A DNA stretch of 64,000 nt, from positions 806,001 to 870,000 of the forward strand of contig NZ_BJOV01000003.1 in the NCBI RefSeq assembly GCF_009932475.1. Direction: 5' to 3'. Below the pieces are notes generated by a model. It did not search any database and was not told the origin of the DNA. It saw nothing but the letters and a program-made list of their open reading frames with translations. Below, one piece after another: positions 8,737-17,958 of this stretch (within the stretch, counting starts at the first letter, position 1; each line of letters begins with the position of its first letter). Both the position numbers and the translations under genes were made by a program. Source of the DNA: Gordonia spumicola (lineage in GTDB: Bacteria > Actinomycetota > Actinomycetes > Mycobacteriales > Mycobacteriaceae).

Positions 8737-9297
8737 ATGTTGGACGAATTGAACTCCCAGGCGCGTTCCCTGTACGACGCGGGCGAGTTCACGCACGCGC
8801 TCGCCGACTACTCGGTCCTCCGCGAGATCCGCTCCCGCAGGGAAGGGCCCTATTCGGTCAAGTACCTCGCCGCGCTGCACGACTGCGTCCGTTGCATGTC
8901 GCAGTTGCACCTGTGGTCCGACTCCGACCTGCTGTGCAGCGAGTTGCACGCGAAGTACGTCCGCACGCACGGTCGGGGCGGTGCGGACACCGTCGACGTC
9001 GCCCGCCATTGGGCGTGGGCGATGGTCCACCTCGACCAGGCCGATCACGTCGCGGCGCTCTGTCTGACGACGGCCGACGCCATGTGGGACGCCGACCTGC
9101 CGGGGGCGGACCGGCTTCTCGGCGCCGCGGCAGCGCAGTCGACGCGCTCGGCGGAACTCGCCGAGACCGGCCTGATCGACGGGGTGGCGCTCCGTCACAC
9201 CGCCGACGTCGTCGCGTCGCTCAACCGCTGGAACGGCCTCTTGACGTCCGACGCCGCCGCCCGGACGTCGGCGACCGAAAGCCTCGCCCCAGCCTAG
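8737..9297 (+). CDS. TPR-like soluble protein, unknown function
   Basis: A 186-residue all-helical protein. The first 60 residues (LNSQARSLYDAGEFTHALAD and following) look like a pair of tetratricopeptide-type helices; the rest is alanine-rich helix. An in-frame GTG 15 bases upstream is an alternative start. There is no signal peptide. The middle (DTVDVARHWAWAMVHLDQAD) continues the helical repeat pattern. Probably a scaffold or regulatory protein. The reading frame has clean actinobacterial codon bias, which is the main evidence that it is real. Confidence 0.65.
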   Translation: MLDELNSQARSLYDAGEFTHALADYSVLREIRSRREGPYSVKYLAALHDCVRCMSQLHLWSDSDLLCSELHAKYVRTHGRGGADTVDVARHWAWAMVHLDQADHVAALCLTTADAMWDADLPGADRLLGAAAAQSTRSAELAETGLIDGVALRHTADVVASLNRWNGLLTSDAAARTSATESLAPA

Positions 9298-9306
9298 GCG
9301 TAGTTC

Positions 9307-9870
9307 CTAGGCCGCCCGCTTCTTCGGGAGGGTCAGGAGCGTGGCGAGGCTGACGGCGATCAGCATCACCGCGAACACCCAGAGGATCGCCGAGAGCGTC
9401 GCGAACGCGGGCAGCACGATCATGGCGATGCCCGCACCGATCAAGATGATTCCGGACACCACCACGAGCCAGCGCGGCACGAGGTACGTCGCGAGGCGGA
9501 GTTCGAGAAGGTCCTGCAGGCCGGCGAAGATCCAGCCGACCCCGATGAAGATGCCGAGCAGGGTCAACGACTCCGCCGGGTTCAGGATCGAGATGACGCC
9601 CGCCGCGAGGACGATCGCGCCGAACGCGCCGAGGACCACGCGCACGAGGAACGGGGCCTCGGTGGTCGCGAAGGCCATGAACAGGCGGAGCAGGCCCGCC
9701 ACCACCAGCGATGCACCGAACAGCACGGCGACGACGGTGAGCGTGGCGCCCGGCCACACGAGCATCGTGATGCCGAGCGCGATGCCGACGACGGACGACC
9801 CGATGAGGAACGAGCGCAGCGCGTTGACGGCGTTGTCCGGGAGCGCGGGCGGTGCTGGGAGAACAGTCAT
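9307..9870 (-). CDS. HdeD/DUF308-family membrane protein
   Basis: The 187-residue protein has six TM helices in three repeated hairpins, the pattern of the DUF308 (HdeD) family; in E. coli HdeD is acid-stress associated. Glycine/alanine-rich helices such as LVVWPGATLTVVAVLFG and PAESLTLLGIFIGVGWIFAG are typical. It ends with the basic tail LPKKRAA. The start is the ATG before TVLPAPPALPD; longer in-frame extensions lack family resemblance. It is convergent with the TPR-like gene and divergent from the thioesterase gene. Confidence 0.8.
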   Translation of the reverse strand: MTVLPAPPALPDNAVNALRSFLIGSSVVGIALGITMLVWPGATLTVVAVLFGASLVVAGLLRLFMAFATTEAPFLVRVVLGAFGAIVLAAGVISILNPAESLTLLGIFIGVGWIFAGLQDLLELRLATYLVPRWLVVVSGIILIGAGIAMIVLPAFATLSAILWVFAVMLIAVSLATLLTLPKKRAA

Positions 9871-9894
9871 GCGGCAAGCGTAACGTCGGAACGC

Positions 9895-10779
9895 ATGTCG
9901 ACCCACTCCTTCTTCCTTCCCGGCGATTCTTCTCGTGTGGTTCCGACGCCGATGGCCCTGAGCCTGTGGGGTCCCGACGCGCTGAACGGCCCGGCCGTGT
10001 GCGGTCTGGCCGCGTACGCGGCGGAGCGTGATCACGGCCGCGAGGGCTGGCTGCCCGCGCGGTTCACGCTGGAACTCTTCAAATCGGCGCGTCGGATCCC
10101 GACGAGCCTGCACACCGAGGTGTTGCGCGACGGTCGGCGCATCAAGGTGGTGCAGGTGAGCGTCCGGCAGCACGACGGCGACGACGAGAAGGGCGTCCTC
10201 GTCGCACAGGGCAACACCGTGTTCCTCAAGCAGGGAGACAACCCGCCCGGCGCCCGCTGGTCACGGACGGCCGCCGACTACGACGTCCCGGAGACCGCCG
10301 ACGACGACTTCCACACGTGGTTCCACAACGACCGCCTCGGCTGGGGCTCAGACATGACGAAGTACCAGGACGGTGGTCGTCGACGGCTGTGGAGCCGCCC
10401 GATCCCGGTGCTGCCGGACGTGGAGCAGACCCCGTTCCAGCGCGCCGTGATCTCCGCCGAGGGCACCAGCCTCGCGACCAACTGGGGAGAGGGCGGGATC
10501 GGCTTCATCAACGGCGACCTGACCGTCGCGTTGAGCAGGCTGCCCGTCGGCGACCGGCTCGGCGTCGAATCGGACCATCACCTCGAAGACTCCGGCGTCT
10601 CGGCCGGCACCGCCACCCTCTTCGACGAGCGGGGCCCGTACGGGATCGGCATGGTGACGGCCGTCGACAACACCCGCGCGATGATCGACTTCACGACGGT
10701 CCTGCCCGCGTCGGCGTACAAGGGCGACGGACCGTTCACCCCGGACGGCGAGCGACGCGGGGACGACCGCAACGTGTGA
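9895..10779 (+). CDS. Acyl-CoA thioesterase-like protein (TesB/4HBT_3 type)
   Basis: The 294-residue protein has a double hot-dog architecture. The N-terminal half contains LNGPAVCGLAAYAAERDHG and ARFTLELFKSARRIPT, matching the acyl-CoA thioesterase-like N-terminal repeat; the C-terminal half contains TSLATNWGEGGIGFINGDL and the DHHLEDSGVS region. It presumably hydrolyses acyl-CoA; the chain-length preference is not predictable. It is followed 17 bases later by endonuclease IV on the same strand. Confidence 0.75.
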   Translation: MSTHSFFLPGDSSRVVPTPMALSLWGPDALNGPAVCGLAAYAAERDHGREGWLPARFTLELFKSARRIPTSLHTEVLRDGRRIKVVQVSVRQHDGDDEKGVLVAQGNTVFLKQGDNPPGARWSRTAADYDVPETADDDFHTWFHNDRLGWGSDMTKYQDGGRRRLWSRPIPVLPDVEQTPFQRAVISAEGTSLATNWGEGGIGFINGDLTVALSRLPVGDRLGVESDHHLEDSGVSAGTATLFDERGPYGIGMVTAVDNTRAMIDFTTVLPASAYKGDGPFTPDGERRGDDRNV

Positions 10780-10796
10780 CCTCTATCGTTGACGGC

Positions 10797-11564
10797 ATGC
10801 GCATCGGAGCCCACCTTCGCCAGGACGAGAACCCCGTCGCCACCGCCAACGAGCTCGGCATCGACATCTTCCAGATGTTCGTGACCGACCCGCAGAGCTG
10901 GAAGAAACCGGAGATCCATCCGCACGCGGAGGAGATCCGGAACTCCCCCGTCGACGTGGTGGTGCACTCGAGCTACCAGATCAACGTCGCGAGCCTGAAC
11001 AATCGCCTGCGCATGCCGTCACGGAAGGCAGTCGAGCAGCAGGCGGCCGCGGCCAAGGACCTCGGCGCCATCGGGCTGGTCGTCCACGGCGGGCACCTCC
11101 GCGACGGCGAGGACGCCGCTGCGGGCTTCGAGAACTGGCGCAAGCTGTTCGAGCGGCAGGCCGACAAGGGCGGGTTCGGCGTACCGATCCTCATCGAGAA
11201 CACCGCGGGCGGATCGCATGCGATGGCCCGCACCCTCGAATCCATCGAACGTCTGTGGGACGCGGTGGGAGACTTCGACGAGGCAGGCTTCTGCCTGGAC
11301 ACCTGCCATGCGTGGGCGGGCGGCGAAGACCTCGTCGGCCTCGTCGAACGCATCAAGGCCATCACCGGGCGCATCGACCTCATCCACCTGAACAACTCGC
11401 GCGACGAGTTCGACTCCGGCCGCGACCGGCACGCCAACATCGAGTCCGGCCACATCGACCCCGACGTCCTCGTCGAGCTCATGAAGACCGCGGGCGCGCC
11501 CGGCGTCCTGGAGACCCCCGGCGAGGGGATCGCCGACGACCTCGCCTATCTGCGGAGTCACTGA
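10797..11564 (+). CDS. nfo: Endonuclease IV (AP endonuclease)
   Basis: A class II AP endonuclease of 255 residues that cuts DNA 5' of abasic sites in base-excision repair. It is a TIM barrel with metal-ligand motifs visible: MRIGAHL at the N-terminus, VVVHSSYQIN, VVHGGHL, ILIENTAGG, FCLDTCHAW and HLNNSRDEFDSGRDRHANI, ending LETPGEG. Length and motif order match mycobacterial End. The start ATG (MRIGAH) is the family start; the reading frame continues upstream only as a shadow of the thioesterase gene. Confidence 0.93.
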   Translation: MRIGAHLRQDENPVATANELGIDIFQMFVTDPQSWKKPEIHPHAEEIRNSPVDVVVHSSYQINVASLNNRLRMPSRKAVEQQAAAAKDLGAIGLVVHGGHLRDGEDAAAGFENWRKLFERQADKGGFGVPILIENTAGGSHAMARTLESIERLWDAVGDFDEAGFCLDTCHAWAGGEDLVGLVERIKAITGRIDLIHLNNSRDEFDSGRDRHANIESGHIDPDVLVELMKTAGAPGVLETPGEGIADDLAYLRSH

Positions 11565-11677
11565 CGGCGCTCGACGAGCGGAGGGCGGAGCCCGCTTGCG
11601 CGACGCTTGCAAATGTTAGCGGGGCCACATTGCGCAGCGGTTGTTCGCCCGCGCGCCGAGGGCTATTCTGTCAATAG

Positions 11678-11691
11678 TTACCGGCAAGTAA
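11678..11691. promoter_or_regulatory. Fatty-acid-regulon operator upstream of fadE5
   Basis: TTACCGGCAAGTAA, within the longer GTTAC-N6-GTAAC inverted repeat, lies 46 bases before the fadE5 start. It fits the same pattern, TTACYNNNNAGTAA, as the sites at 26159-26172 and 29234-29247. The proposed binder is the TetR protein encoded at 28616-29224. Confidence 0.6.
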
Positions 11692-11737
11692 CATCCTTGC
11701 CCGGTCAGCCCCCTCAAGTCATCGGTAAGGAACTCTC

Positions 11738-13564
11738 ATGGGCCATTACAAGTCCAACCTCCGCGATCTCCACTTCAACCTGTTCGAGATGTTCGAGCTC
11801 GACAAGGTCCTCGCGACGGGCGCGTTCGGCGACCTGGACAGCGAGACCGCCGTCGACATGCTCCGCGAGGTGAAGACCCTCGCCGAGGGCCCGATCGCCG
11901 ACTCCTTCGTCGACGCCGACCGCAACCCGCCGGTCTTCGACCCGACCGATTTCAGCGTCACCGTCCCCGAGAGCTTCAAGAAGAGCTACAACGCCTTCAT
12001 CGACGCGGGCTGGGACAAGGTGAGCGTCGACGAGGCCCTCGGCGGCCTCCCCGCTCCCCGCTCGCTGTACTGGGCGCTCGGCGAGATGGTGCTCGGAGCC
12101 AACCCGCCCGTGTTCATGTACGCCGCGGGCACCGGCTTCTCGAACATCTTCTACGACAACGGCACCGACGAGCAGAAGAAGTGGGCGACGATCTGCGCCG
12201 AGCGCGGCTGGGGCGCCACCATGGTGCTGACCGAGCCCGACGCCGGTTCGGACGTGGGCGCGGGCACCACCAAGGCCACCCTGCAGGAAGACGGCACCTG
12301 GCACATCGAGGGCGTGAAGCGCTTCATCACCTCGGCCGACCAGGACATGACCGAGAACATCTTCCACCTGGTCCTGGCTCGCCCCGAGGGCGCCGGACCG
12401 GGCACCAAGGGCCTGTCGCTCTTCTTCGTCCCGAAGTTCCACTTCGACCACGAGACCGGCGAACTGCAGGACCGCAACGGCGCATTCGTCACCAACGTCG
12501 AGCACAAGATGGGCATCAAGGCCTCGGCCACGTGTGAGGTCAGCTTCGGCCTGCACGGCACCCCCGCCAAGGGCTGGCTCGTCGGCGAGACCCATTCGGG
12601 CATCGCCCAGATGTTCGACGTCATCGAGCACGCTCGCATGATGGTCGGCACCAAGGCCATCTCGACCCTGTCGACCGGCTACCTGAACGCCCTCGAGTAC
12701 GCCAAGCAGCGCGTCCAGGGCGCCGACCTCACCCAGATGATGGACAAGGCCGCACCGCGCGTCACCATCACTCATCACCCGGACGTCCGCCGCGCCCTGC
12801 TCACGCAGAAGTCGTACGCCGAGGGCCTGCGCGCCGTGTACCTGTACACCGCGTCGCACCAGGACCCCGAGGCCGCCGAGATCGTCTCGGGCGCGTCGCC
12901 CGAGCTGGCGCACAAGGTCAACGACCTGCTGCTCCCGATCGTCAAGGGCGTCGGCTCCGAACGCGCATACGAGAAGCTCACCGAGTCGCTGCAGACCCTG
13001 GGCGGCTCCGGCTTCCTGCAGGACTACCCGCTCGAGCAGTACATCCGCGACTCGAAGATCGACTCGCTGTACGAGGGCACCACCGCCATCCAGGCGCAGG
13101 ACTTCTTCTTCCGCAAGATCATCCGCGACAAGGGCCAGGCGCTGGCACACGTCGCCGGTCAGATCCAGCAGTTCATCGACAACGGTGAAGGCTTCGACGC
13201 CGAGCGCGCGCTCCTCGCGACCGCACTGCAGGACGTCCAGGGCATGGCGGCCAAGCTCACCGGTTGGCTCATGGCAGCCCAGGAGGACCCGAAGCAGCTG
13301 TACCTGGTCGGCACCGCGTCGGTCCGCTTCCTGATGGCCGTCGGCGACCTCGTCATCGGCTGGCTGCTCCTGCGCCAGGCCGTCGTGGCCTCCGCCGCTC
13401 TCGCGAACGGCGCATCGGGCGACGACGTCGCCTTCTACCAGGGCAAGATCGCCTCGGCGACCTTCTTCGCGAAGAACATGCTCCCGCAGCTCACCGCGGT
13501 CCGCCACATCGTCGAGAACAACGTCGACAACGATCTCATGGAGCTCGACGAAGCAGCTTTCTGA
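11738..13564 (+). CDS. fadE5: Acyl-CoA dehydrogenase, FadE5 type
   Basis: An FAD-dependent acyl-CoA dehydrogenase of 608 residues for the first step of beta-oxidation. It opens [17 protein letters not shown], which closely resembles M. tuberculosis FadE5 (Rv0244c) as I recall it. The signatures are [15 protein letters not shown] for flavin/substrate binding and [18 protein letters not shown] near the active-site end, then a long C-terminal helical extension ending [11 protein letters not shown], typical of the roughly 600-residue FadE5 class. In mycobacteria it sits beside fadA2-fabG4-htdX; here it is 13 kb away from them but shares their putative operator. Confidence 0.95.
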   Translation: MGHYKSNLRDLHFNLFEMFELDKVLATGAFGDLDSETAVDMLREVKTLAEGPIADSFVDADRNPPVFDPTDFSVTVPESFKKSYNAFIDAGWDKVSVDEALGGLPAPRSLYWALGEMVLGANPPVFMYAAGTGFSNIFYDNGTDEQKKWATICAERGWGATMVLTEPDAGSDVGAGTTKATLQEDGTWHIEGVKRFITSADQDMTENIFHLVLARPEGAGPGTKGLSLFFVPKFHFDHETGELQDRNGAFVTNVEHKMGIKASATCEVSFGLHGTPAKGWLVGETHSGIAQMFDVIEHARMMVGTKAISTLSTGYLNALEYAKQRVQGADLTQMMDKAAPRVTITHHPDVRRALLTQKSYAEGLRAVYLYTASHQDPEAAEIVSGASPELAHKVNDLLLPIVKGVGSERAYEKLTESLQTLGGSGFLQDYPLEQYIRDSKIDSLYEGTTAIQAQDFFFRKIIRDKGQALAHVAGQIQQFIDNGEGFDAERALLATALQDVQGMAAKLTGWLMAAQEDPKQLYLVGTASVRFLMAVGDLVIGWLLLRQAVVASAALANGASGDDVAFYQGKIASATFFAKNMLPQLTAVRHIVENNVDNDLMELDEAAF

Positions 13565-13596
13565 TCGAGTCCTCACCAGCTCGATCCGAAGTGAGG

Positions 13597-13626
13597 AAGA
13601 ACCCCGCCGTCCTCGGCGGGGTTCTT
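13597..13626 (+). terminator. Terminator after fadE5
   Basis: A 12-bp perfect stem AAGAACCCCGCC / GGCGGGGTTCTT with a six-base loop, followed by TTCGTCTTC. It is a classical factor-independent terminator 33 bases past the stop. Confidence 0.85.
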
Positions 13627-13679
13627 TCGTCTTCGCGGTGTCGCGCGTCGACAACTCCTACATGGTCGGCGACACCACG

Positions 13680-16600
13680 TCAGGCGCAGGAGTCGTCGCC
13701 CGACGCGATGCGGTGGCGATCGGCCTGCGCCGGGGTGAGCGGCGCGGTCACCGAACAGATCCAGCGACGACCGTCCGCGGGATCGAGCGACGCCTCGTAA
13801 AGCAGGCCGGTGGTCTCCCCGCCCGTCACGAACACGTCCGGAGCCGCGATCCTGGACGGGAACTGCCACCGCGCGGTCGACGACCGCGAACCGCCGAACA
13901 CCGGCGTCACCACCCGCCGGTCCGACAGATCGCCGTCGTCGCCGAGCCGATAGGCGACGATGCCGCGAGCGTCGGTGCCGACCAGCAGGGTGTCGTCGTC
14001 CATCACCGACAGCAGGTCGGGGTCGTCGACGTCGAACCGGGCGACGGGCGCACCGTCGTCGGCCCGCCACTGCGTGATCGCGTCGGCCGCCACGTACAGG
14101 TACCTGCCCGTCGGGTCGAAGACGACGTCGCTCACCGCGGCCCTGATCGGGATCGTCGCCTGTCGTCGCCGCGTCGCGACGTCGTACAGATAGACGTGGC
14201 CGTCGTCGGACGACACCGCCAGACGACCGCCGCGGTCGTCGACGGAGATCGCACGGATCAGGTCGGACGGTCCCTCGAGCGGTCCGCCGAGCGGCGCGGG
14301 CGCGGCCGGATCGGCGACGTCCCACATGGCGACCGCGGTGTCGGACACTCCGCCGACGAGCACCCGCCGACCGGGGACGAACGCCACCGTCGACGTGTAG
14401 CGCGTCCCCGTCGAGATCGTCGCGGCCTGCCGCGGCCGGTCCGGGTCGGTCAGGTCCCACAGCTCTATCGAGCCGCCGTTGTTGTTGGCCGTCGCCGCTA
14501 CCCGCCCGTCGTCGCTGATCGCGACGTTCGGTCGGTCGTTGACGCGGCGCTGGATGGGCGTCGACCCGCGTCGACGCCAGCCGTCGCGGTCGTGCGTCCA
14601 GACGTTCAGGCGGGTGTCGGCTCCCACGGTCGCCATGACCGCCCCCGCGCGGTTCTGCGCGATGCCGCTGATGACCTCGCCGTGAGCCGGCTGGGCGCGG
14701 GGTGGCAGCCGCCACACGTCGATCCGGCCGTCCGACCGTCCGACCGCCGCCTCGCCGCCCCTCGGGCTGAAGCCGACGCTGAACGCCCGGACGTCGCCGC
14801 GCGTATCCGAGCGTTCGAGGTCCCACACGATCGGCGGGGAGGTCGTCGTCGTCACGTTCCACACGTGCACCACACCGTCGACCCCGGCGAGCGCCAGCAA
14901 CGGCGCGGTCGGGTCCGCGGCCATCGACCACGACCCGGCGGTCACGCCGGACAGGCCCGCGTTCTCGACGCGGGGCGACGCCGGGTCGGCGACGTTCCAC
15001 AGCGACATCGACGGATTGTCGCCGGAGACGGCGAGGACGTCGCGGCCGGGGAGGAACGCCAGCGCGTGCGTGATGCTGGGGAACCCGCCTATCGGATCGC
15101 CCGCGGACACCGCCCCGTCTCCGGTCACCCGCCACAGGCGGACGGTCTGATCCTCACCGCCCGATGCGAGCAGCCCGCCCGAACTGTCGAAGGCGATGGC
15201 GCGCACCGCGCCCCGGTGACCGCGGAGGTCGGTCCGCACCGTCGGCGCGGCGTCGTCGCTGTCGATGCGGAACAGCGTGACCGTCCCGTCGTCGGACGTG
15301 GTCGCCAACCGCGAACCGTCCGGGCTGAACCTGGTGAGGTACGACGTCCCCCGGCCCGACCGGAGTTCGGCGATCCTCCGCGGGACCGCGGGATCGGCGA
15401 TGTTCCACAGACGGACCGCCCCGTCGCCGCTGGCCGCGGCGAGCAGCGGACGCGTCGGAGAGAACGTCACCGAGGTGACGAAGTTGCCGAATCCCGAGAT
15501 CGTCGCCAACTGCGCGAACGGCGTCGCACCAGACGTTCGGCGCCACAGCCGGACGGTCCGGTCGTTGCTCGCCGACGCCAGCAGCGAGCCGTCGGACGAG
15601 TACGCGACGTCGTAGACGGGAGCGCCGTGCCCGTCGAGCGTCGCCGCCAGCGGAGCAGACAACGCCGACGTCAGCAGCTCGCGGAAGTCGGCGTCACCGG
15701 GGAACCTGCGCTCGGCGGCGAGCGTCAACCGCGCGGCCGTGGTCGGATCCGACGAGACGAGACCGTCGATGTCGGACAGCAGCGCGTTGCGCTCGGCCAC
15801 GTTGCGCTGTCGTTCCAGATCGCCCGCCTGCCGGTTGACGGTGACCGCGGCGACACCCGCGGCGAGCGCCAGGACGGCGATCACGACCATCGTGCCGACC
15901 CGCAGGGTCTTGGCACGGCGGCGTCGACGCACCGACTCGTCGATGAACCTCAGTCCGCACGGGGTCAGGAGATCGCGGCGGACCTCGCCGAGACCCTCGA
16001 GGTTCTCCAGCGACTCGACGAGTCGACCGCCCGAGTACAAGAGGTCGCCGTCGCGTCCGCTCTCGGCCCAGGCGACGGCGTCGTCGGCCAGCCGTTGACG
16101 CCACCGCAGCATGTCCGCGTCGTCGGCGATCCAGGTCGCCAGGCGCGGCCACGAGGTCAGAACGGCGTCGTGGATGAAGGTGACCGACGAACCCGCCGTG
16201 ATGAGTCGGGCATCGGCGAACACGTCGATGATCCGGTCGGCCCGGCCGGGGAAGCGGTCGCGCAGATCGGACAGGTCGACGCGGGCCCGCAGCGGGACCC
16301 CGCGCGGCCCGAACCGCACGAGCGACAGGAGGAGCGCTCGGGCCGAGTCGTGATCGTCCGCGGCGATCGTCGTCCACGCGTCCTCCGCGGTGTCGGCGAT
16401 CGCCGACGCGATTCCGCCGAGTCGCCGATAGGTCGCCACCGTGATGCTGTTCGCCGACCGCGTGGCCCACAAGCGCTCGAGCGTGTGCGCGAGCAGCGGG
16501 AGTCTGCCCGCCCGATCGTCCGTCGTCGCCGTGTCGTGCAGGTCGCGGATCAACAGGTCCGCGAGGCCCGGATCGATGCGCCCGCCCGCCAGTCGGATCG

Positions 16601-17126
16601 GCTCGCGGATCACCTCGCCGAGCCGCGCGTCGGACATCTCGCCGACGATCACCGACCGCTCCTGCCAGGCCGTCGCCAGGAACCCGACGTCCAGGCAGGC
16701 GTCGAAGAAGTCGGCTCGGATGCCGAGGACGAGCGTGGTCCTCGTCGCCAACTGCTCGACCGTCGTCATCACCTCGTCGCGGACCGACGGTTCGAGGGCA
16801 AACACGCCTTCGAACTGATCGATGACCGCGAGTTCCGAGAGTTCGGCACGGTCGACGTGGAGTCCGTCGTCGCCGATGGCGAGTCGGGTCGGCCGGTTCC
16901 ACGGTTCCGGTGCGCTCGCGAGGCCCGCGCGCAGCACCGACGACTTCCCCGCGCCGGAGACACCGGTGACGACCACGATGCGCAGACCGTCCGATCGAGA
17001 CACGGCGTCGAGTTGCTCGACGAGTGCTGCAATCGTCGTCGCGCGCCCGAAGAAGACGTCGGCGTCGGCCTCGGTCATCGGGGCGAGGCCGCGGAACGGC
17101 GCGCTCGTCAGCATCGGCGGCTTCAC
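13680..17126 (-). CDS. nSTAND-type NTPase with TM segment and WD40 propellers
   Basis: An 1148-residue signal-transduction STAND ATPase. An N-terminal segment (FRGLAPMTEADADVFFGR) precedes a P-loop domain with Walker A TGVSGAGKSS (residues 54-63) and a Walker B-like LAVIDQFEGVFAL. A winged-helix/TPR-like region follows, then one TM helix (RVGTMVVIAVLALAAGVAAV, about residues 405-430), then some 12-14 WD40 repeats (recurring LWNVADP, LWDLTDP, MWDVADP) forming probably two seven-blade propellers. The GTG start overlaps the stop of the upstream XRE-type gene by four bases, so the two are coupled. Related proteins act as sensors in signalling, programmed death or phage defence; the role here is unknown. 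Confidence 0.85.
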   Translation of the reverse strand: MKPPMLTSAPFRGLAPMTEADADVFFGRATTIAALVEQLDAVSRSDGLRIVVVTGVSGAGKSSVLRAGLASAPEPWNRPTRLAIGDDGLHVDRAELSELAVIDQFEGVFALEPSVRDEVMTTVEQLATRTTLVLGIRADFFDACLDVGFLATAWQERSVIVGEMSDARLGEVIREPIRLAGGRIDPGLADLLIRDLHDTATTDDRAGRLPLLAHTLERLWATRSANSITVATYRRLGGIASAIADTAEDAWTTIAADDHDSARALLLSLVRFGPRGVPLRARVDLSDLRDRFPGRADRIIDVFADARLITAGSSVTFIHDAVLTSWPRLATWIADDADMLRWRQRLADDAVAWAESGRDGDLLYSGGRLVESLENLEGLGEVRRDLLTPCGLRFIDESVRRRRRAKTLRVGTMVVIAVLALAAGVAAVTVNRQAGDLERQRNVAERNALLSDIDGLVSSDPTTAARLTLAAERRFPGDADFRELLTSALSAPLAATLDGHGAPVYDVAYSSDGSLLASASNDRTVRLWRRTSGATPFAQLATISGFGNFVTSVTFSPTRPLLAAASGDGAVRLWNIADPAVPRRIAELRSGRGTSYLTRFSPDGSRLATTSDDGTVTLFRIDSDDAAPTVRTDLRGHRGAVRAIAFDSSGGLLASGGEDQTVRLWRVTGDGAVSAGDPIGGFPSITHALAFLPGRDVLAVSGDNPSMSLWNVADPASPRVENAGLSGVTAGSWSMAADPTAPLLALAGVDGVVHVWNVTTTTSPPIVWDLERSDTRGDVRAFSVGFSPRGGEAAVGRSDGRIDVWRLPPRAQPAHGEVISGIAQNRAGAVMATVGADTRLNVWTHDRDGWRRRGSTPIQRRVNDRPNVAISDDGRVAATANNNGGSIELWDLTDPDRPRQAATISTGTRYTSTVAFVPGRRVLVGGVSDTAVAMWDVADPAAPAPLGGPLEGPSDLIRAISVDDRGGRLAVSSDDGHVYLYDVATRRRQATIPIRAAVSDVVFDPTGRYLYVAADAITQWRADDGAPVARFDVDDPDLLSVMDDDTLLVGTDARGIVAYRLGDDGDLSDRRVVTPVFGGSRSSTARWQFPSRIAAPDVFVTGGETTGLLYEASLDPADGRRWICSVTAPLTPAQADRHRIASGDDSCA

Positions 17127-17425
17127 CGTCGACGGGGTTCGCTCTGCGCGGCCGCCCAGATCTCCCGCCATGTCGCCAGCGGGACCACGTCCGCCGCGCC
17201 GGAGTCGATCGCACGGACCGTGAGCCACGTCAGGAGCGGCTCGACGACGGCGTAGTCGCGGGGGATGTGGCGACCGTTGCGCCAGTCGCTGATCCGTTGC
17301 CGCGACAGTGATGCGCCGGAGCGCGACGCGGCCTTCGCGGCCGACTCGAGCGTCGGACGGCCCGCCTGAACGAAAAGCATGCGCAGCGCGGCGCCGAAAG
17401 CGTCTGTCTGCTGCGTCGAAGTCAC
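17123..17425 (-). CDS. Small XRE-like helix-turn-helix protein paired with the nSTAND gene
   Basis: A 100-residue protein with a helix-turn-helix-like segment (SLSRQRISDWRNGRHIPRD, about residues 39-57), followed by helices PLLTWLTVRAID and TWREIWAAAQ. In many actinobacterial STAND proteins such a domain is the N-terminus of the same polypeptide; here it is a separate, overlapping gene, so the two products probably work as one unit. A perfect palindrome 29 bases upstream of the start is a candidate autoregulatory operator. It may regulate transcription or act as an adaptor. Confidence 0.75.
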   Translation of the reverse strand: MTSTQQTDAFGAALRMLFVQAGRPTLESAAKAASRSGASLSRQRISDWRNGRHIPRDYAVVEPLLTWLTVRAIDSGAADVVPLATWREIWAAAQSEPRRR

Positions 17426-17453
17426 CAGACGAGCCTAAGTCATGGGGCGAGCC

Positions 17454-17468
17454 TGTCCGGACCGGACA
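17454..17468. promoter_or_regulatory. Palindrome TGTCCGGACCGGACA before the XRE-nSTAND operon
   Basis: Two perfect 7-bp arms around a central A, 29 bases before the start of the XRE-like gene. It is positioned as an operator. The binder could be the XRE-like protein itself. Confidence 0.5.
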
Positions 17469-17601
17469 AACGGAAATGCCCTTTCACCTGGCGTGATACC
17501 GCACCCGCGTACGAGAATCCGGCGCGGGCGTCGACGCGTCCCCTAACGTTTGTGGCGTCGGTCGATGACCGAATCGAACCCCATCCACCAGAGGACGCCC
17601 G

Positions 17602-17766
17602 ATGACCAGAAGCCTGCAGCTGTCGCTGTTGAAGCTCGCTGCCGTCATCGTCGCGGCCATCGCACTGGTGGTGATCGCGGTGACAGGTCCGGCGATGGCG
17701 GGAGACGCCGGATCCTCACCCGGTTCGACACGAGACTCGGGGACGCCCATCGGGAGCCTGGGCTGA
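17602..17766 (+). CDS. 54-residue exported peptide
   Basis: A short gene with a GAGGA Shine-Dalgarno about ten bases upstream of ATG. It encodes a basic start (MTRSLQ), a hydrophobic core (LSLLKLAAVIVAAIALVVIA) and a probable signal-peptidase site after GPAMA, leaving a mature peptide of about 23 residues (beginning GDAGSSPGSTRDSGTP). A strong terminator follows its stop by 13 bases, which supports it being a real transcription unit. I do not recognise the family. It lies between the XRE-nSTAND operon (divergent) and a lipoprotein gene. Confidence 0.55.
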   Translation: MTRSLQLSLLKLAAVIVAAIALVVIAVTGPAMAGDAGSSPGSTRDSGTPIGSLG

Positions 17767-17779
17767 CCCGTCACGGAGA

Positions 17780-17815
17780 CTGCCGCCACCATCCGACGGG
17801 GGATGGTGGCGGCAG
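17780..17815 (+). terminator. Terminator after the 54-residue peptide gene
   Basis: A perfect 15-bp stem CTGCCGCCACCATCC / GGATGGTGGCGGCAG with a six-base loop, followed by CACCGTTTTC. The next roughly 140 bases up to the lipoprotein stop hold nothing I recognise. Confidence 0.85.
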
Positions 17816-17958
17816 CACCGTTTTCTGGGGCCGTCGACGTCGTCGCACTCGACACCCACGCGTCCACGACTGGTTCGCGTAGACCCATCCACCGCGTTCG
17901 GAGCCTCCCATCGACGCCCCGAATACGATCGCATGGCGATCGGTCGGCAAATAGGCGC

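Noticed and set aside
11714-13654. 646-codon open frame opposite fadE5
   Set aside because: Shadow of the highly conserved FadE5 coding sequence.
13638-17255. Very long open frame of about 1200 codons on the plus strand opposite the nSTAND-WD40 gene
   Set aside because: Arg/Pro/Gly-rich low-complexity translation without motifs; a GC-rich antisense shadow of a gene with clear domains.
13680-17766. Canonical AVAST (Avs) antiphage system
   Set aside because: The STAND core is present, but the C-terminal WD40 propellers and TM helix differ from Avs proteins with TPR sensors, and no nuclease effector domain was seen.
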